NCBI RefSeq assembly: GCF_010015445.1
Contig: NC_053120.1
Location: 4,047,371-4,111,370, forward strand
Direction of reading: 5' to 3'
Origin: Perca fluviatilis
Lineage: Eukaryota; Chordata; Actinopteri; Perciformes; Percidae
DNA: 64,000 nt
In this document: positions 1 through 61,307 of the stretch, in pieces
Layout: each line of letters begins with the position of its first letter
Position numbering within the stretch: the first letter of the stretch is position 1
Notes under the pieces: generated by a model
Told to the model about the DNA's origin: nothing
The model's database searches: none
The model's input: the letters and a program-made list of their open reading frames with translations, nothing else
Program-made: the position numbers and the translations under genes

Positions 1-274
1 TGTGTGAGCTGTATTGAATAATTTTAGCTGAAGTACAGTAGATAGTTTGCTAACTTATGTGCCCGTACTGGTCGTGCCTTTATGCTACATAAAAAAAGTG
101 ATTATTTTATATTTTATTTCATTATTTCAACTGACGTAAAACGTTTCAGCATTAGCTGCTTCTAAAACACAGGCCTAGATTTAGACTTTTTCCCCACGGG
201 AAGTGAATGCAGCATTTTTACAACCAACTCACAATAAACAAAAGAACTAAAAAACTGGTGAAATGTGGCTCAAT

Positions 275-383
275 GGTGTTTTAAGCCCCCAACGTCGCCT
301 TCCAGGCAGCTCACCCTCACCTTAACCCTAAACGTAACCATTGCCGCGCTGCCTGCAAGGCAACGTTGGGGGCTAACAACACC
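275..383. repeat. Short foldback repeat
   Basis: Inverted arms (GGTGTTTTAAGCCCCCAACG.. and ..CGTTGGGGGCTAACAACACC) flank a centre with ACCTTAACCCTAAACG. MITE-like hairpin. The telomere-like centre is too short to mean a telomere. Confidence 0.7.
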
Positions 384-476
384 AAACACCGTGAAATGTC
401 CGCCCGCCCTGACAGTGTCCTCTCCGATCAAACATCAATGCTAGCTGTTTTCATGGTTACTTTAATTGTTATTATT

Positions 477-1069
477 TTAAAGGAACACACCGATTATTAT
501 TCTTTATTCTCAGAACCCAGATTCAGTCCATACATACCCTTCAGGACGTAATTCGATTTGCTCAGCATATTAGTTTCCAGCTAAACCGGTAGGACGAAAT
601 TTCATCTAGCCTACTGCTTCCGGTTGCGATTGTAGCCATTTGCCTTATTTACATGTTGTGATTAGAGTCAATAATGATAGCCATCTTCTAACCGTAAACA
701 AACCGGGAACTATATTCTCAGACAGGCTTGCTGCGAGCATATCACTCCGCCCAAGTACTATATTCTTCCGCCTGAGAATATAGTTCCCGGTTTGTTTACG
801 GTTAGAAGATGGCTGTGTCTCATGTTACGTTGACTCTACAAATCACAACATGTAAATAGGAACATGTTGGAGTTATTTTGTCACAATTCGGAGCAGTAGG
901 CTAGTTGGAACCAGTTACCTGCAGGATCTGTGCTAGGCTAAGCTAATGCTGGAGCCGTCAGACAGCGTTACAGCACGCACTGAGATGAGAAGGGTATGTA
1001 TGGACTAGTCTAACTCTGGGGGTTACGGTGAATAAGATGAAGTCCCAATAAGTCGGCGTGTTCCTTTAA
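477..1069. mobile_element. TIR / foldback element in the nrdc 3' flank
   Basis: Ends TAAAGGAACACACCGA and, inverted, CGGCGTGTTCCTTTA. Long inner inverted arms: 645-720 pairs with about 770-861 (TAACCGTAAACAAACCGGGA and its complement), and the block around 525-543 pairs with 985-1007. Non-coding MITE-type element. Confidence 0.8.
503..508 (-). terminator. Candidate nrdc polyadenylation signal
   Basis: AATAAA on the minus strand about 620 bases after the stop, inside the foldback element 477-1069. Another AATAAA lies at 113-118. No cleavage site can be assigned from sequence alone. Confidence 0.25.
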
Positions 1070-1122
1070 CTACGAGGCGGTCTTTAGCTCCGTCCAGTCG
1101 GCCTGCGGCGAGCGCGCGCGGC

Positions 1123-49775
<48,653 letters not shown>

Positions 49776-49849
49776 TTTGACAGAGTTCTCCGGAGTGGCA
49801 GCAGCGCTAGACGTGCAGGAGAACACACATTTAGTAATATATAAAATAG

Positions 49850-50072
49850 TCATGTCATGTCTGATGCTGTTTTCATGCTGAATTACTTATTTCCAAGAAC
49901 CGTACGAGCTCATCTCTGGTAAACACAAGAATTAAAGTGGTGCTTTTAGCACGACTCTTTGCGGAGAAACTCAGATTTACAGATCTGTCGATTAAAATCA
50001 ACTAATCGATCAGTCGATACAGTTGAATGAGTGTTAGTCGACTGAGAATTTCTTCAATCGAGCACAGCCCTA
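49850..50072. mobile_element. hAT-like MITE fragment (CGACTAATCG family)
   Basis: Right end AATCGAGCACAGCCCTA intact; left end truncated. Confidence 0.8.
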
Positions 50073-50501
50073 GCCACGCCAAGACCCGCCCTACGAAGCA
50101 GCTCGATTGGTTGGGGGTTAGGCATTTCACCTGGAGTGGGTAAGGTTAGGATAGCCGATTGGTCAGGTTGATATGACCTGAACAAATGGGGCTACGTTAC
50201 CTTGCGTTCTCATGGAAGCCTGGCCAATAAATGCTATGCTAATGCAGGTCTTGGCGTGGCCATAGTGGGATTCATAATATCGCCAGCTGCACGGCTTCCG
50301 GGGAAGGCTGCTCTCTGTACCCTCACCTAGCTCCTCGATGATCCCTCCTCGCTCCTCGGGGCAGAAATAAGAGCTTCACCTTCACCGAGGAGGGACGGAA
50401 CAATTTCCGGTTCAGCCGAGGACCGAGGAGTCGAGGAGCTGCCAGATAAGCCACATCGAGAAGCAGCCCTAACCCTCCAGAAAAGGGAAACATGTTGCTA
50501 C

Positions 50502-50815
50502 TAGAGCTGGGCGATTTTTTCCCCTAAAAAAACTCGATTTACGATTCGATTAGATTTTTACCCCCTTCCATTTAAAACAAAATAACTGCGAACTGTAAAT
50601 ATATTTAAAAAATATATATTTATTGTATTTAATTAAAGTGCATCAACAAAAACAAAATTGCACAGGCAAACCCTTTATCTAACTGAAAAGTCACTGTGCA
50701 GAGTGCAACAAAGATTGTTAAATATCCAAATTATTTATACTGTATTTGGACTGAAAAAAAAAATTTGACCTACCAAATCGATTTTTAATTCAAATCGATT
50801 TTTTTCCCAGCCCTA
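50502..50815. mobile_element. hAT-like MITE
   Basis: Starts TAGAGCTGGGCGATTTTTTC and ends TTTTTTCCCAGCCCTA. Perfect 8-bp duplication GTTGCTAC at 50,494-50,501 and 50,816-50,823. Confidence 0.92.
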
Positions 50816-50990
50816 GTTGCTACTGTACACAATGACAGGAGTGTTCCTGTTCCTCTTTCTTTGTGTCTACAGTTTGTGTTTGTGTCTTTCCTGTTTCAAC
50901 AGGACAATGTCTCTGGGCCGAAAGCCAGCTACATAAAGAAATGCTGCTCAAGTCAAGCCAAGTTTATTGTCTGCAACATGTGCCAGACAC

Positions 50991-51348
50991 TAGGGCTGCC
51001 ACCTCTTAGTCGATTAGTCGACTAATCGGTCGTTTTGGTCTTAGTCGACTAAGATTTCTTTAGTCCATTAGTAATTTTTATGCTTATTTATGCTTAATTA
51101 CTTATTTCCAAGAAACTTATGAGCACATTTATGGTAAACACAAGATTTAAAGTGGTGCTTTTGCAGGATTAATTGTGGAGAAACTCAGTTTTACAGATGG
51201 TTAATTAACTACATTTATATTGTGCTTTTCTAGTCTTAACCTCCTCTCAAAGCGCACAGCTCTGTCAATTAAATCAACTAATCGATTAGTCGACAAAATC
51301 GTATAAGTGTTAGTCGACTAAGAATTTCTTTAGTCGAGGACAGCCCTA
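50991..51348. mobile_element. hAT-like MITE (CGACTAATCG family)
   Basis: Starts TAGGGCTGCCACCTCTTAGT and ends GTCGAGGACAGCCCTA. Perfect 8-bp duplication CCAGACAC at 50,983-50,990 and 51,349-51,356. Confidence 0.92.
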
Positions 51349-51710
51349 CCAGACACACAGAGCAATTGAAAATAAGTTTCTCTCCGACCCACTAAGAAAT
51401 GTACACAAATAAAGATTAAAAAAAAATATAAGTAGCCTAGGCCAATTTGATAACACCTACGTTAAAGCTTTAGTGCGTAGCTTTTGATATTATTGAACGT
51501 CTGTTACGTTCAAGCCGTTGCTACAAAGCTAATTAAGACGATCAGCTCCACACAACTCCCTCTGTCTTTCTCAGTACGACTGTGTTCAGAAGATTGTGGC
51601 GTGCGGCGACTTTCCCGCGCAGAAACTCCAGTGAAGATAATTAACTCTTCTGAAGAGTCCATCGTGTTTTTTAAATCCTCCGCATCCTCCTTGGCTACTA
51701 GCAACTGTAG

Positions 51711-51902
51711 CCAATGACTTATTTCCAAGAAACGTACGAGCACATCTCTGGTAAACACAAGAATTAAAGTGGTGCTTTTGCGTGACTCTCTGCAGAGAAA
51801 CTCAGATTTACAGATCTGTCGATTAAATCAACTAATCGATTAGTCGATAAAATTGAATGAGTCTTAGTCGACTGAGAATTTCTTCAATCGAGCACAGCCC
51901 TA
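51711..51902. mobile_element. hAT-like MITE fragment (CGACTAATCG family)
   Basis: Right half only, ending AATCGAGCACAGCCCTA. Confidence 0.8.
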
Positions 51903-52729
51903 ATTCACACGGTGAAAAGCTGTGTGCTTTCTCTGGTTGCCCCACACCTGTGTACCTCTGGCTGATTGCCTTTATGCGTTTTCGTGCCAATGCTCCACCC
52001 AGTGACCACATACAAAAACTGCAGATTAATTAACATCACAAAACAAAACTAAACAAAGTTGCATAATGGCTCCAACACCTGCTATTCTAACTTCTATCCA
52101 CTATTTCAGAATCGATTAACTGTGTGTCACTCATAAAGTAAAAACATCAAACATTATCTGGTTCCAGCTTCTGAAATGTGACAATTTTCTTCTTTTTAAA
52201 TATCATCATCAAAGTGAATATTTTAGTTTTTTTTTAACGTTTCTATCACAAAACAAAGAACTTGAAAACATCACCTTGTACTTGCTCTATATGGCTATAT
52301 ATATATATATATATATGGCTGTAATGTCCGGGTGTCCACATATGTTTGACCATGTAGAATAGCTATCTATTAATGTGTATTTGTAAGGAGAGACTAGCTA
52401 CTGTTGTTATTAGGCCAACGGTACATCGTAAACTACTTTTCAAATATTAACCTTTACAATTGTATTTTGCTGGAACAAATGTAAGCCGATTTATAGAGTA
52501 CCATCTACTGTTTTAGAAAATACCTAGAGTGAAAAAAAATGTCACGTAAAATTTTGCCGAAAATGAAAATATCGACTTTTATTGATGAAGTTTGGTGGCG
52601 CAGCGCCGTCGCGCTACAGAACTCCATGGGACGTTGTGCGTTAACCTTATTGTTTTTATTCAGTTCCTTAATTACTGCCACTTTAAATATGCACTAATGA
52701 AGTCAGACCGTTAAACCGGATAGTAAGTT
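51903..52729. other. Intron 1 sequence with no recognised feature
   Basis: AT-rich unique-looking sequence. Apart from a short ATAT run near 52,294 I see no coding potential or repeat. Confidence 0.5.
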
Positions 52730-52768
52730 AGTTAATTTAGCTACAGACCGGCTGTAGCTAAATTAACT
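52730..52768. other. Perfect 17-bp hairpin near the nrdc start
   Basis: AGTTAATTTAGCTACAG, loop ACCGG, then CTGTAGCTAAATTAACT. Lies about 200 bases inside intron 1. Confidence 0.75.
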
Positions 52769-52967
52769 TAGCTGTATATTAGCTTTCAGTAATCCTGTTG
52801 TTGACACAACGCCAACTGTTAAACAGCTAGCTAACGTTAACGTTAGTTTAGCCACGCTAGCTAAAATTCGAGCCGTTAAGCGTAGCCGTTAGCTAGCCAA
52901 CTACATCTGAACCCTAAAACATGACATCAGTTTAGCCATCTTTACTGTAACACAAGGAGACGCTTAC

Positions 52968-53060
52968 CTTTGTTTCTGCTTGCTTAATGTTGATAGAAGT
53001 TTTGGAGTTTCAGTACAGCCGCCTAGCTTCGGTCTAGTAGCAGTTAGCCAAAACAAAGCC
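52968..53060 (-). other. nrdc: Probable non-coding first exon of nrdc
   Basis: A good donor (AAAG then GTAAGCG) at 52,967 is the only strong candidate upstream of exon 2 outside repeats. The sequence behind it has no ATG that would extend the frame, so it would be 5' UTR. The right edge (start site) is not visible and the given limit is a guess. Confidence 0.5.
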
Positions 53061-53200
53061 TGTGATTCGCTGAGAGCAAATCGATCACAGACAAACACGC
53101 CGTCTGATTGGTCGAGTCTGTGACGACAGAGATAAAGTTAGATTGACGAACACGGAGTAGTGATGGTTTTAGTAGTTCTCTCAAAACAACTGGTGTAGGT
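53061..53200 (-). promoter_or_regulatory. Candidate nrdc promoter region
   Basis: Non-repetitive sequence just upstream of the proposed first exon. It holds a minus-strand CCAAT box (53,107-53,111) and a TGACG CRE/ATF half-site (53,121-53,125). No TATA box is seen. Assignment is by position and motifs only. Confidence 0.35.
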
Positions 53201-53434
53201 TGTATTTAAAAATGTAGCCACAAAAATAACCGAATAACTACATTAAATCGTTAAAACATGCAAAAGCTTTAGACTCAGTTACAATTTTTAATTACTTTTA
53301 AATTCTGAATGCATGAAAAGTTTTAATAGATTATTTTTTAAATGGTTGGCAAGTAAAACATGAATACTGATTCCACCTCTGCCAACTTAACAAAGAATTA
53401 AAAATGTTTAATGTTTTTTTTTATCTTTTGTTGC

Positions 53435-53790
53435 ACACACACACAAAGACACAGACACACACACACACGCAAGCAGGCACACAAAGGCACACACACACAC
53501 ACAGGCACACGCACACACACACACACCCACACAGAGAGTCTCTCTCACACACACACAGAGAGTCTCTCTCACACACACACAGAGTCCCTCACACACACAC
53601 ACACACACACACGCACGCACACACAGTCTCTCACACACAGACACACGTACACACACACACACACAGTCTCTCTCACACACACACAGACACACGTACACAC
53701 ACACAGAGTCCCCCCCCCCCCCCACACACACACACATACATACACACACAGTCTCTCTCTCACACACACGCTACACACTACTGCTTACAC
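53435..53790. repeat. CA / GAGTCTCTCTCACA repeat
   Basis: CACACA with AGAGAGTCTC blocks and a C14 run near 53,710. Confidence 0.95.
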
Positions 53791-54009
53791 ACAAAATCAT
53801 GTTGAAACCTTTCACTCAAATAGCCAAATAACACAACCAATCAGCCAGTTTGGATAAAAGACTACACACCCTTCTCTACCAGAGCAACACACATCTAATA
53901 GGGAGGGACTAGCTTTTACTACTCCAAACACAACCAATCAAAATGCTACACCATGTGACACATTTCCTCGCCACTGCCGCACTAAATGCTTGCTCTTGGG
54001 AGAACTGTT

Positions 54010-54113
54010 GGGTCTTTGTAAATTATAGAGTGTGGTCTAGACCTACTCTATCTGTAAAGTGTCCTGAGATAACTCTTGTTAGGATTTGATACTATAAATG
54101 AAATTCAATTGAA
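54010..54113. mobile_element. Tail of a non-LTR element (SINE/LINE 3' end)
   Basis: TTGTAAATTATAGAGTGTGG, CTAGACCTACTCTATCTGTA and a TGAAATTCAATTGAA end, a tail common in fish genomes. Confidence 0.6.
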
Positions 54114-54329
54114 CATACTGTACACTGCTCACATATGAAAACACTAATTGTTTAACTGATCACTAACCAATCATTGCTTTAGTTAGGCCTATCAATAGGT
54201 CTGATGAGATCAGGGCCACCCTTATCGATAGAGCTGTAACAGTCTCACATTGTGCTAGAAAATTAATAGTCTCAGAAATAACCTTCAGAAAAGGGGACAG
54301 GTATGCAACATTTCATAAAAGCAAATGTA

Positions 54330-54412
54330 CACACACACACAAACACCAAAACACACACAAACACACACACATGCAAGCACACGCGCACATACACACACAC
54401 ACACACACAGAA

Positions 54413-54445
<33 letters not shown>

Positions 54446-54475
54446 CCCAAATACAGACACACAGAAACACACAGA

Positions 54476-54513
<38 letters not shown>

Positions 54514-54556
54514 CACACACATGCACACACACACAGACACACAGACACACAGATAC

Positions 54557-54635
<79 letters not shown>
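54330..54635. repeat. CA microsatellite block
   Basis: ACACAC with ACAGAAACAC and AACACCAAAAC interruptions, intergenic. Confidence 0.95.
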
Positions 54636-54639
<4 letters not shown>

Positions 54640-55141
54640 GATGTTTCCTCTCTTCTCTGAATAAGGTGTGTATGAAGACACCTCAGCCTCTGAGGTTTTA
54701 AAGTCATGTAAAGGACATTGATTACTGGATAGAGAGCTGATGCTGCAACGTTTCCTCTGCTGATGAGATAAAGAAGTCATGTTTGTTAAAAACAGAAAAA
54801 TAGCAGCTGCTGATGAGGGTTGTCATGGTAATCTGACAGCTACGTCCTTCCCGGAGATATCAGCCTACGCAGGGGCATCGACAGAGAGGGTTAGGGTGGG
54901 CAACAGAGTAGAATCTCAATAAAGTCATATCACACAATTACAATATTAGCTAGTAGAAGTATTTTCTCAAATGCTCTGTCAACTGGAGCCTCATATATAA
55001 AATAACTCATGCACAGCACATATACTACTATATATATATATATTTATATATATATACTACTGAGCATTTATTATTGAAGGGAACATTAGTTTTAATGAGT
55101 TATGAGTTTACTCTAACTTAAAGAAAAGACTTCTGATAAAA

Positions 55142-55271
55142 CTACACACACACACACACACACACATAAACACACACACACACACACATACACACACACA
55201 CACAGACACAATCACACAGACACACACACACACACAGTCTCTCACACACACATATATACACACACACTGTA

Positions 55272-55314
<43 letters not shown>

Positions 55315-55382
55315 ATATTTATCATATATATCATATATTTATCATATATATATCATATATTTATCATATATATCATATATTT

Positions 55383-55440
<58 letters not shown>
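55142..55440. repeat. CA then AT / TATATCAT repeats
   Basis: CA tract, AT tract, six or so TATCATATATTTATCATATA units, then a second AT tract. Confidence 0.95.
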
Positions 55441-55441
<1 letters not shown>

Positions 55442-55880
55442 AAAAAAAAAGTATCACAGAAGAAAAAACTAATTAGAATGTAATATGATTAAAGATTGAG
55501 TTTTTTATTATACTAAATTGCATCTATAATATACAAACATTCACAATATTTTTTTGTACAATCACTTTGTGCTTCTCCCCCGTTACTGGAGTGAACTGTA
55601 AGACAACAAGTTTACATAAACTCTATATAGAATCTGTCCATGGTACACACAGCATAAAAATAAATCCATACTCAACACCATTATAGCTTCTAAATCTATC
55701 ATTTACAAATTCACTTAAAAAATAATCATATGAAGACAATGTCAATATTATTGTATGTATTATTTTTTTTATCAATGGTGGGGAGTTACACACAGAAACG
55801 TGCGCTGTGGTAGCTACGTATATAACAAGTTGGCAGGACTTTCCTTTTTTTTCTAGCTTCAATATTTAATCATAAATGCA

Positions 55881-55896
55881 CAGCAAAGTCTTTCGT

Positions 55897-55949
<53 letters not shown>
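55881..55949. repeat. (CA)n microsatellite
   Basis: Nearly pure CA, about 65 bases. Confidence 0.95.
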
Positions 55950-55950
<1 letters not shown>

Positions 55951-56078
55951 ACTGTATCTCAGCTGACATGACATTGTTAAAATATCACACTTCCGTCAAA
56001 GATACTGTACACAAACCGTACAACTGAACACGCAATAAATATCATGATAACCATATTCAACAATGTTGGCTTTAAAGG

Positions 56079-57593
56079 GTCACTTTTTCAACCTGGACCC
56101 TATTTATCTCATGTGTTTCTGTGTCTAAGTCACTGATGGGAACAACAATCTTTGACATGCTTCCAGTATTAAGCGCGAGAAACAAGCTGTAATGTAACGT
56201 TAACGGACAATTGCGTAGGCTACCTTCAGTCAGCGTCCACTAAAAGTTCTGTTTGTTGCCGCTGACAGACTCAGATTATTATTGTGTCCGACAACATTAT
56301 GGGATGGATCCCTACAGAGATAGACCTTTTAGTTAAAGAGTAAGATCCTTTTAGTTTAACATGAAACAGCCCCGAAATCACCATCACCAAACTCCACCAG
56401 ACTCCATGTAAATAATCAGGACTTTTAGTGTGTATAGAGTCAGCATATCTCCACCAGACTCCATGTAAATAATCAGGACTTTTAGCGTGTATAGAGCCAG
56501 CATATCTCCACCAGACTCCATGTAAATAATCAGGACTTTAGCGTGTATAGAGTCAGCATATCTCCACCAGACTCCATGTAAATAATCAGGACTTTTAGCG
56601 TGTATAGAACCAGCATATCTCCACCAGACTCCATGTAAATAATCAGGACTTTTAGCGTGTATAGAGCCAGTATATCTCCACCAGACTCCATGTAAATAAT
56701 CAGGACTTTTAGTGTGTATAGAGCCAGCATATCTCCACCAGACTCCATGTAAATAATCAGGACTTTTAGCGTGTATAGAGCCAGCATATCTCCACCAGAC
56801 TCCATGTAAATAATCAGGACTTTAGCGTGTATAGAGTCAGCATATCTCCACCAGACTCCATGTAAATAATCAGGACTTTTAGCGTGTATAGAGCCAGCAT
56901 ATCTCCACCAGACTCCATGTAAATAATCAGGACTTTTAGCGTGTAGAGAGCCTGCATATTTCCACATGATGGACCTTTTTGTTGAAGCGTAAGATCCATT
57001 TTGTTTAACATGAACCAGCCATCACCAAACTCCACCAGACTGCATGTAAATAATCACTACTTTTATCATCGTAAAACACACTTCATTCAAAGTGGACAGA
57101 AACTAAATAAAACTACCAAAAGCCGAATTGGTTCATCTTTCCACTGTTCCAACAATCACCATTCTGGTTTGGTTGAAATAAACCCTTAATTCACCCATTT
57201 ACATGTGGAGATATGCTGGCTCTATACACGCTAAAAGTCCTGATTATTTACATGGAGTCTGGTGCAGTTTGGTGATGGTGATTTCGGGGCTGTTTCATGT
57301 TAAACTAAAAGGATCTTACTCTTTAACTGAAAGGTCTATCTCTGTAGGGATCCTTTCCATAATGTTGTCAGACACTTAGAATAATAATCTGAGTCTGTCA
57401 GCGGCAACAAACAGAACTTTTAGTGGACGCTGACTGATGCTGAACATTTGTGCGTTACAGGGTCACATTGCAGCCCGGTTTAGGGCTGCCGGTTGCAGCG
57501 ATCTCGCTCAATGCTGGACCAATTTCAAAGATTTTCGTTCACATTAGTCACTTAGACGAAGTTCTTTAGAAGAACAAAACAAACTACCCTTTA
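56079..57593. mobile_element. Large foldback element with 57-bp minisatellite
   Basis: Ends TTTAAAGGGTCACTTTTTCA and ..CAAACTACCCTTTAA. Inner arms around 56,240-56,460 match 57,200-57,450 inverted (GACTCAGATTATTATT, CAGCCCCGAAATCACCATCA). Positions 56,394-56,955 hold ten 57-bp units (CCACCAGACTCCATGTAAAT, then AATCAGGACTTTTAGCGTGT). Fragments of the same family: 58,818-59,040, 21,990-22,132 and about 36,140-36,288. Confidence 0.85.
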
Positions 57594-57990
57594 ATATCAC
57601 TCTCTCACACACACACACACAGACACACACTATCTCATTTAGGAAACACTGCGAACATGACGGCTACGCGACTACACCTGCTAAAGGGGGAAGGAGAGAG
57701 AGAACCATTGTGTCTTCACTCGTCAGCTCTGCTCACATGTGTGCGTGACTATAAAACGCCCTCGGCGTGTGGCGTTGGATCGTGTCGGCTGACGCTAAAG
57801 CTGTAAACCACCACGAAGCAGCGCCGCGGGGCCGCAGCGCTCAGCGGCAGAGTCAGGGCCAAGTCTCTGGCAGGGCGTCTGGTCCGTTTTTCGCTCTTTT
57901 ATTCTATATCAAGTTTCTGAACTTTGAGAAAATGATTGAGTACACACACAAAAAAATCTAATTTCATCAGTAAATTAATAAAAATACGTG
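57594..57990. other. Intergenic, GC-richer, no recognised feature
   Basis: A short CA tract at 57,608-57,627, then GC-rich sequence with no convincing open frame or family match. Confidence 0.4.
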
Positions 57991-58550
57991 CACTTGTTGT
58001 CCTCCTGGGTCAAAATAAATATAAAAATGAACACCTTTTTGATGCTTTTTCTGACATTTATATCCCTTTCTTCGACACTTTTATGCTTTTTTGCGATTTT
58101 GACGCATTTCTTTTAACATTTTGATGCTTTTGTTACACAACAAGAAGTTATTACCGCTAGGTTTAGACTTATTGTCGGAATCCATGGACAATAATCCTCA
58201 TTTGCAGGAAATGATACCTAATTTTTGAGTTAAAAAAAGCAGAAATGATGAAATATTTCGACTAATATTAAAGGAAATGTATGTTGATAATCAGAGACTT
58301 CAAAGAGCCAAAGTTTAGTCAGAATACAGTTTAGAAACCATTTCAATTTCTTTTTTGAAACGCTAAAACTTGAATAAAACATCCAAAATTAAATAAAAGT
58401 AGTGATCATGAATTGTACGTGCGAAGAGCATTGTACGGAATCTAATTTTTGGGTAATTTTTATTTAAAAAAAAAAACCAAAACAACATATTTCGGATTTT
58501 GAAATGTTGAAAACGGGTCAAATTGGATCCAAGAACAACATGAGGGTTAA
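57990..58550. mobile_element. TTAA-type element (GGGTCAAA family)
   Basis: Contains CTCCTGGGTCAAAATAAAT at the left and ends GGGTCAAATTGGATCC..GAGGGTTAA. Related to 45,998-46,588. Confidence 0.55.
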
Positions 58551-59493
58551 GATGTACGCCTGCAACTAACAGCTATTTATACTACTGATTAATCTATTGT
58601 TCATTTGCACGTTTAATTAACTAATATTTTAGTCTATAAAATACATTTCTTGTGGTAATTTTGCTTCTTTTGCAAGTCGTTTAGCATCTTTCTGTGGTAG
58701 CTTAATATCTCTTTGTGCTCCCTGTAGTTTTTTTTGTGTCCCTGTGTCTCTTCGCGGTTGTTTTGTCGTTGTTTGGCATCTCTTTGCAGTCATTTTGCAT
58801 GTCTTTGTGGTTGTTTTAAAGGGTAACTACCGTATTTTTCAACCTGGACCCTATGTTACCACGTTTTTGTGTCTAAGTGACTGATGGGAACAACAATCTT
58901 TGACATTGGTCCAGTATTAAACGAGCTACAATGTAAGTTAACAGGGCAATTGTGCTTTCACAGAAGTGCTTGTTTTGCCGCTGACAGGCTCAGATTAATT
59001 TTCCAAGTGTCTGATAACATTACGGGAAGGATTTCTAAGGAGATTTGTAGACGTTTTTTTCGTGTCTCTGTCGTTTTGTGTCTCTTAGTGGTTGTTTTAA
59101 GTCTCTTCACAGTCATTGTGCATCCTTTTGCAGTCATTCTTTGTGTATCTGTGCTCGTTTTGCATCTCTTTGTGGTCGTTCTGCGTCTGTGCAATCGTTT
59201 GATTAACCTTCCAACAAGGTCATTTTTTTGTTTCTTTGTGTCTTTTTTTATTTTTTGAGTTTTTTCTTTATCTGAATCAACGGTCTCAGGACAGATTGTG
59301 CTCTTTGAGGCAAATTTTTTATACTGGATTTGCCTAACAGTCAGTTTTGGGTGCCCTGTGCCTGCACCTGATTGGTCCAGTAAATACTGTACAATGATTC
59401 GTCTCACAACTCAACGTCTACTGATCTGAATGAACCCTGTTAGAAAATGTCTGTTTGACTTCAAGTTAGTTAGTGTCAGACATGTTTTCGCAC

Positions 59494-59540
<47 letters not shown>
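59494..59540. repeat. (GT)n microsatellite
   Basis: Pure TGTGTG of about 46 bases, intergenic. Confidence 0.95.
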
Positions 59541-60066
59541 TTGGACTCGACCTGCTCTTCTAATGATTTCGGCTGCAGCCCCGCCCGGGAGTTGTGCATT
59601 GGTGGTGTAACCCTAAAGCGTCTTTCAAGCCACAGACAGCACTAAGTAAGGCCAGTAACAGTTAGATAGGCGATAGGCATACTGTTTTTCTGAGTGGACT
59701 CACTATTACTTACAAGCTATCTGAGAAGCAGCCTAATCGGATGTTTTCGGCAGATGATGGTGAGCGACTGCGACCCGTAAACACGTGTGTGAACATGAGC
59801 AGCTGTGGTGGCGAGCTTCTCGCCGTGCTACACTTTGAGAGGAGAGGCAGTGCTTGGCTTACCGCTGGACTCTGCAGAGAACTCTCAACAAAATCTGATT
59901 TGGTTGTGAAACCAAAAAGGAACTTTGAGAAAAGATTGGGGGCAATATGTCGGTCTCAAAGTCTTTACACGACCACAATCACCGCTGTTGACTCGTAATT
60001 ACACAACACGGTCTCACGGCAGCTCGTGAAATGGTCACGTTGTTTTTAATATTGATTTGTGTTACA

Positions 60067-60540
60067 CTAGGGGTGTCAAACTCAATTTCCCAGAGGGCCA
60101 CACTGGAAAGAGGGAATCACACCAAGGGCCAGACATGGAGAGTTTATGGACGTGCTTTTGTTACTACAGGTCACTTTATTTTAACATTTTGGGAGCTTTT
60201 TTCTTCATTTTTGTTGGTTTTGTTCAGACTTTTTTGTGGCTTTCTCAGATTATTTGTCATTTGTCACCTTTTGGTAAATTTGTTGCTTTTTTCGACATTT
60301 TTATTGACATGAAGCCTTACAAAAGTGATCTAAAGAGTTCCTTAGAATTTAGAAAATCAAGCAAAACAATGATTACATGTTTGTTTCTCAGCCTGAATAT
60401 TTAATCTCTCTCTCTCTGCTTCTTCTGGGGGGAATTTCTGAGTCTCAGAGTCGGCAAATTTGAATGTCACGTAATTTAAGTTTAAAAAACACTTTCCTGT
60501 GCTTTTGGTTTGGCGCACAACTAGGAGGGCCAAAATTTAC
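60067..60540. mobile_element. hAT-Charlie-like element
   Basis: Starts TAGGGGTGTCAAACTCAATT, CCAGAGGGCCACACTGGAAA, the typical left end of a vertebrate hAT family. The right end is approximate. Confidence 0.6.
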
Positions 60541-60542
60541 AC

Positions 60543-60900
60543 ACACACACGGCACGTTTTCTTAAAAAATGCGATGGAATATGCGGGATATTTATGCAAT
60601 TTTATGCGATGAAATTGATGAAAAAGAGGAAAAAAACAGTTATTCCCCCAACAACCTGCTTTTCGATGATGTTCACGTCACTTCATGGTTGCTCTTGTGT
60701 GAAGTAAACGCAACATTTTTCAACTTTCTGCTAAGATATATTATGTGACTTTTTTGCAACGAAAATACGTGGTTATGAAACCACGCAAGCCCCGCATATT
60801 TTGCGCGGAAATCGACAATTTATGCGGCGAAAAAGTGCGGACTTTGGCTGATTATGCATTGAATTATGCGATCATAATCGCGTTTTTCTGGAGGGACTGT
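60543..60900. mobile_element. MITE related to 6889-7257
   Basis: Shares GGCACGTTTTCTTAAAAA, ATATTTATGCAATTTTATGC and the end TTCTGGAGGGACTG. Confidence 0.7.
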
Positions 60901-60904
60901 CTAG

Positions 60905-61307
60905 TAGAGGTGTGAATCTTCACTGGTCTCCCGATTCGATTAGGATTACCATGTCAGAGATTCAATTCCATTTGATATTCTCGATGCATCACGATGCGTC
61001 AAATCCATTTTTCTATTAAAGCCATGCAGGATGTTTAATTGAGAGCTTTTCAAGCTTCATAAACCAAACATTGACATTCTGCAGTGCTCTAATACTAAAT
61101 AAAGTGGATACATAAAACTATACAGCACTGAGCACATGGCACCTCCTAATATGCCAAACATACCAGAATATGTAAACAGAAATGTTGTTAGGCCGACATT
61201 AAATTGTAAACAGAAATAATCGATTATGAGCCGGCCGATTATCGATGCAGCATCGTCCACGTCCACGATTCCATGCATCGGTTATTTGATTAATTTCAAC
61301 AGCTCTA
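60905..61307. mobile_element. hAT-like TIR element
   Basis: Starts TAGAGGTGTGAATCTTCACT and ends TTTCAACAGCTCTA. Flanks CTGTCTAG / CTGTGTAT match in 6 of 8 bases. Confidence 0.7.

Noticed and set aside
323..345. Telomeric repeat (TAACCCTAA)
   Set aside because: A single partial unit in the centre of a dispersed hairpin repeat.
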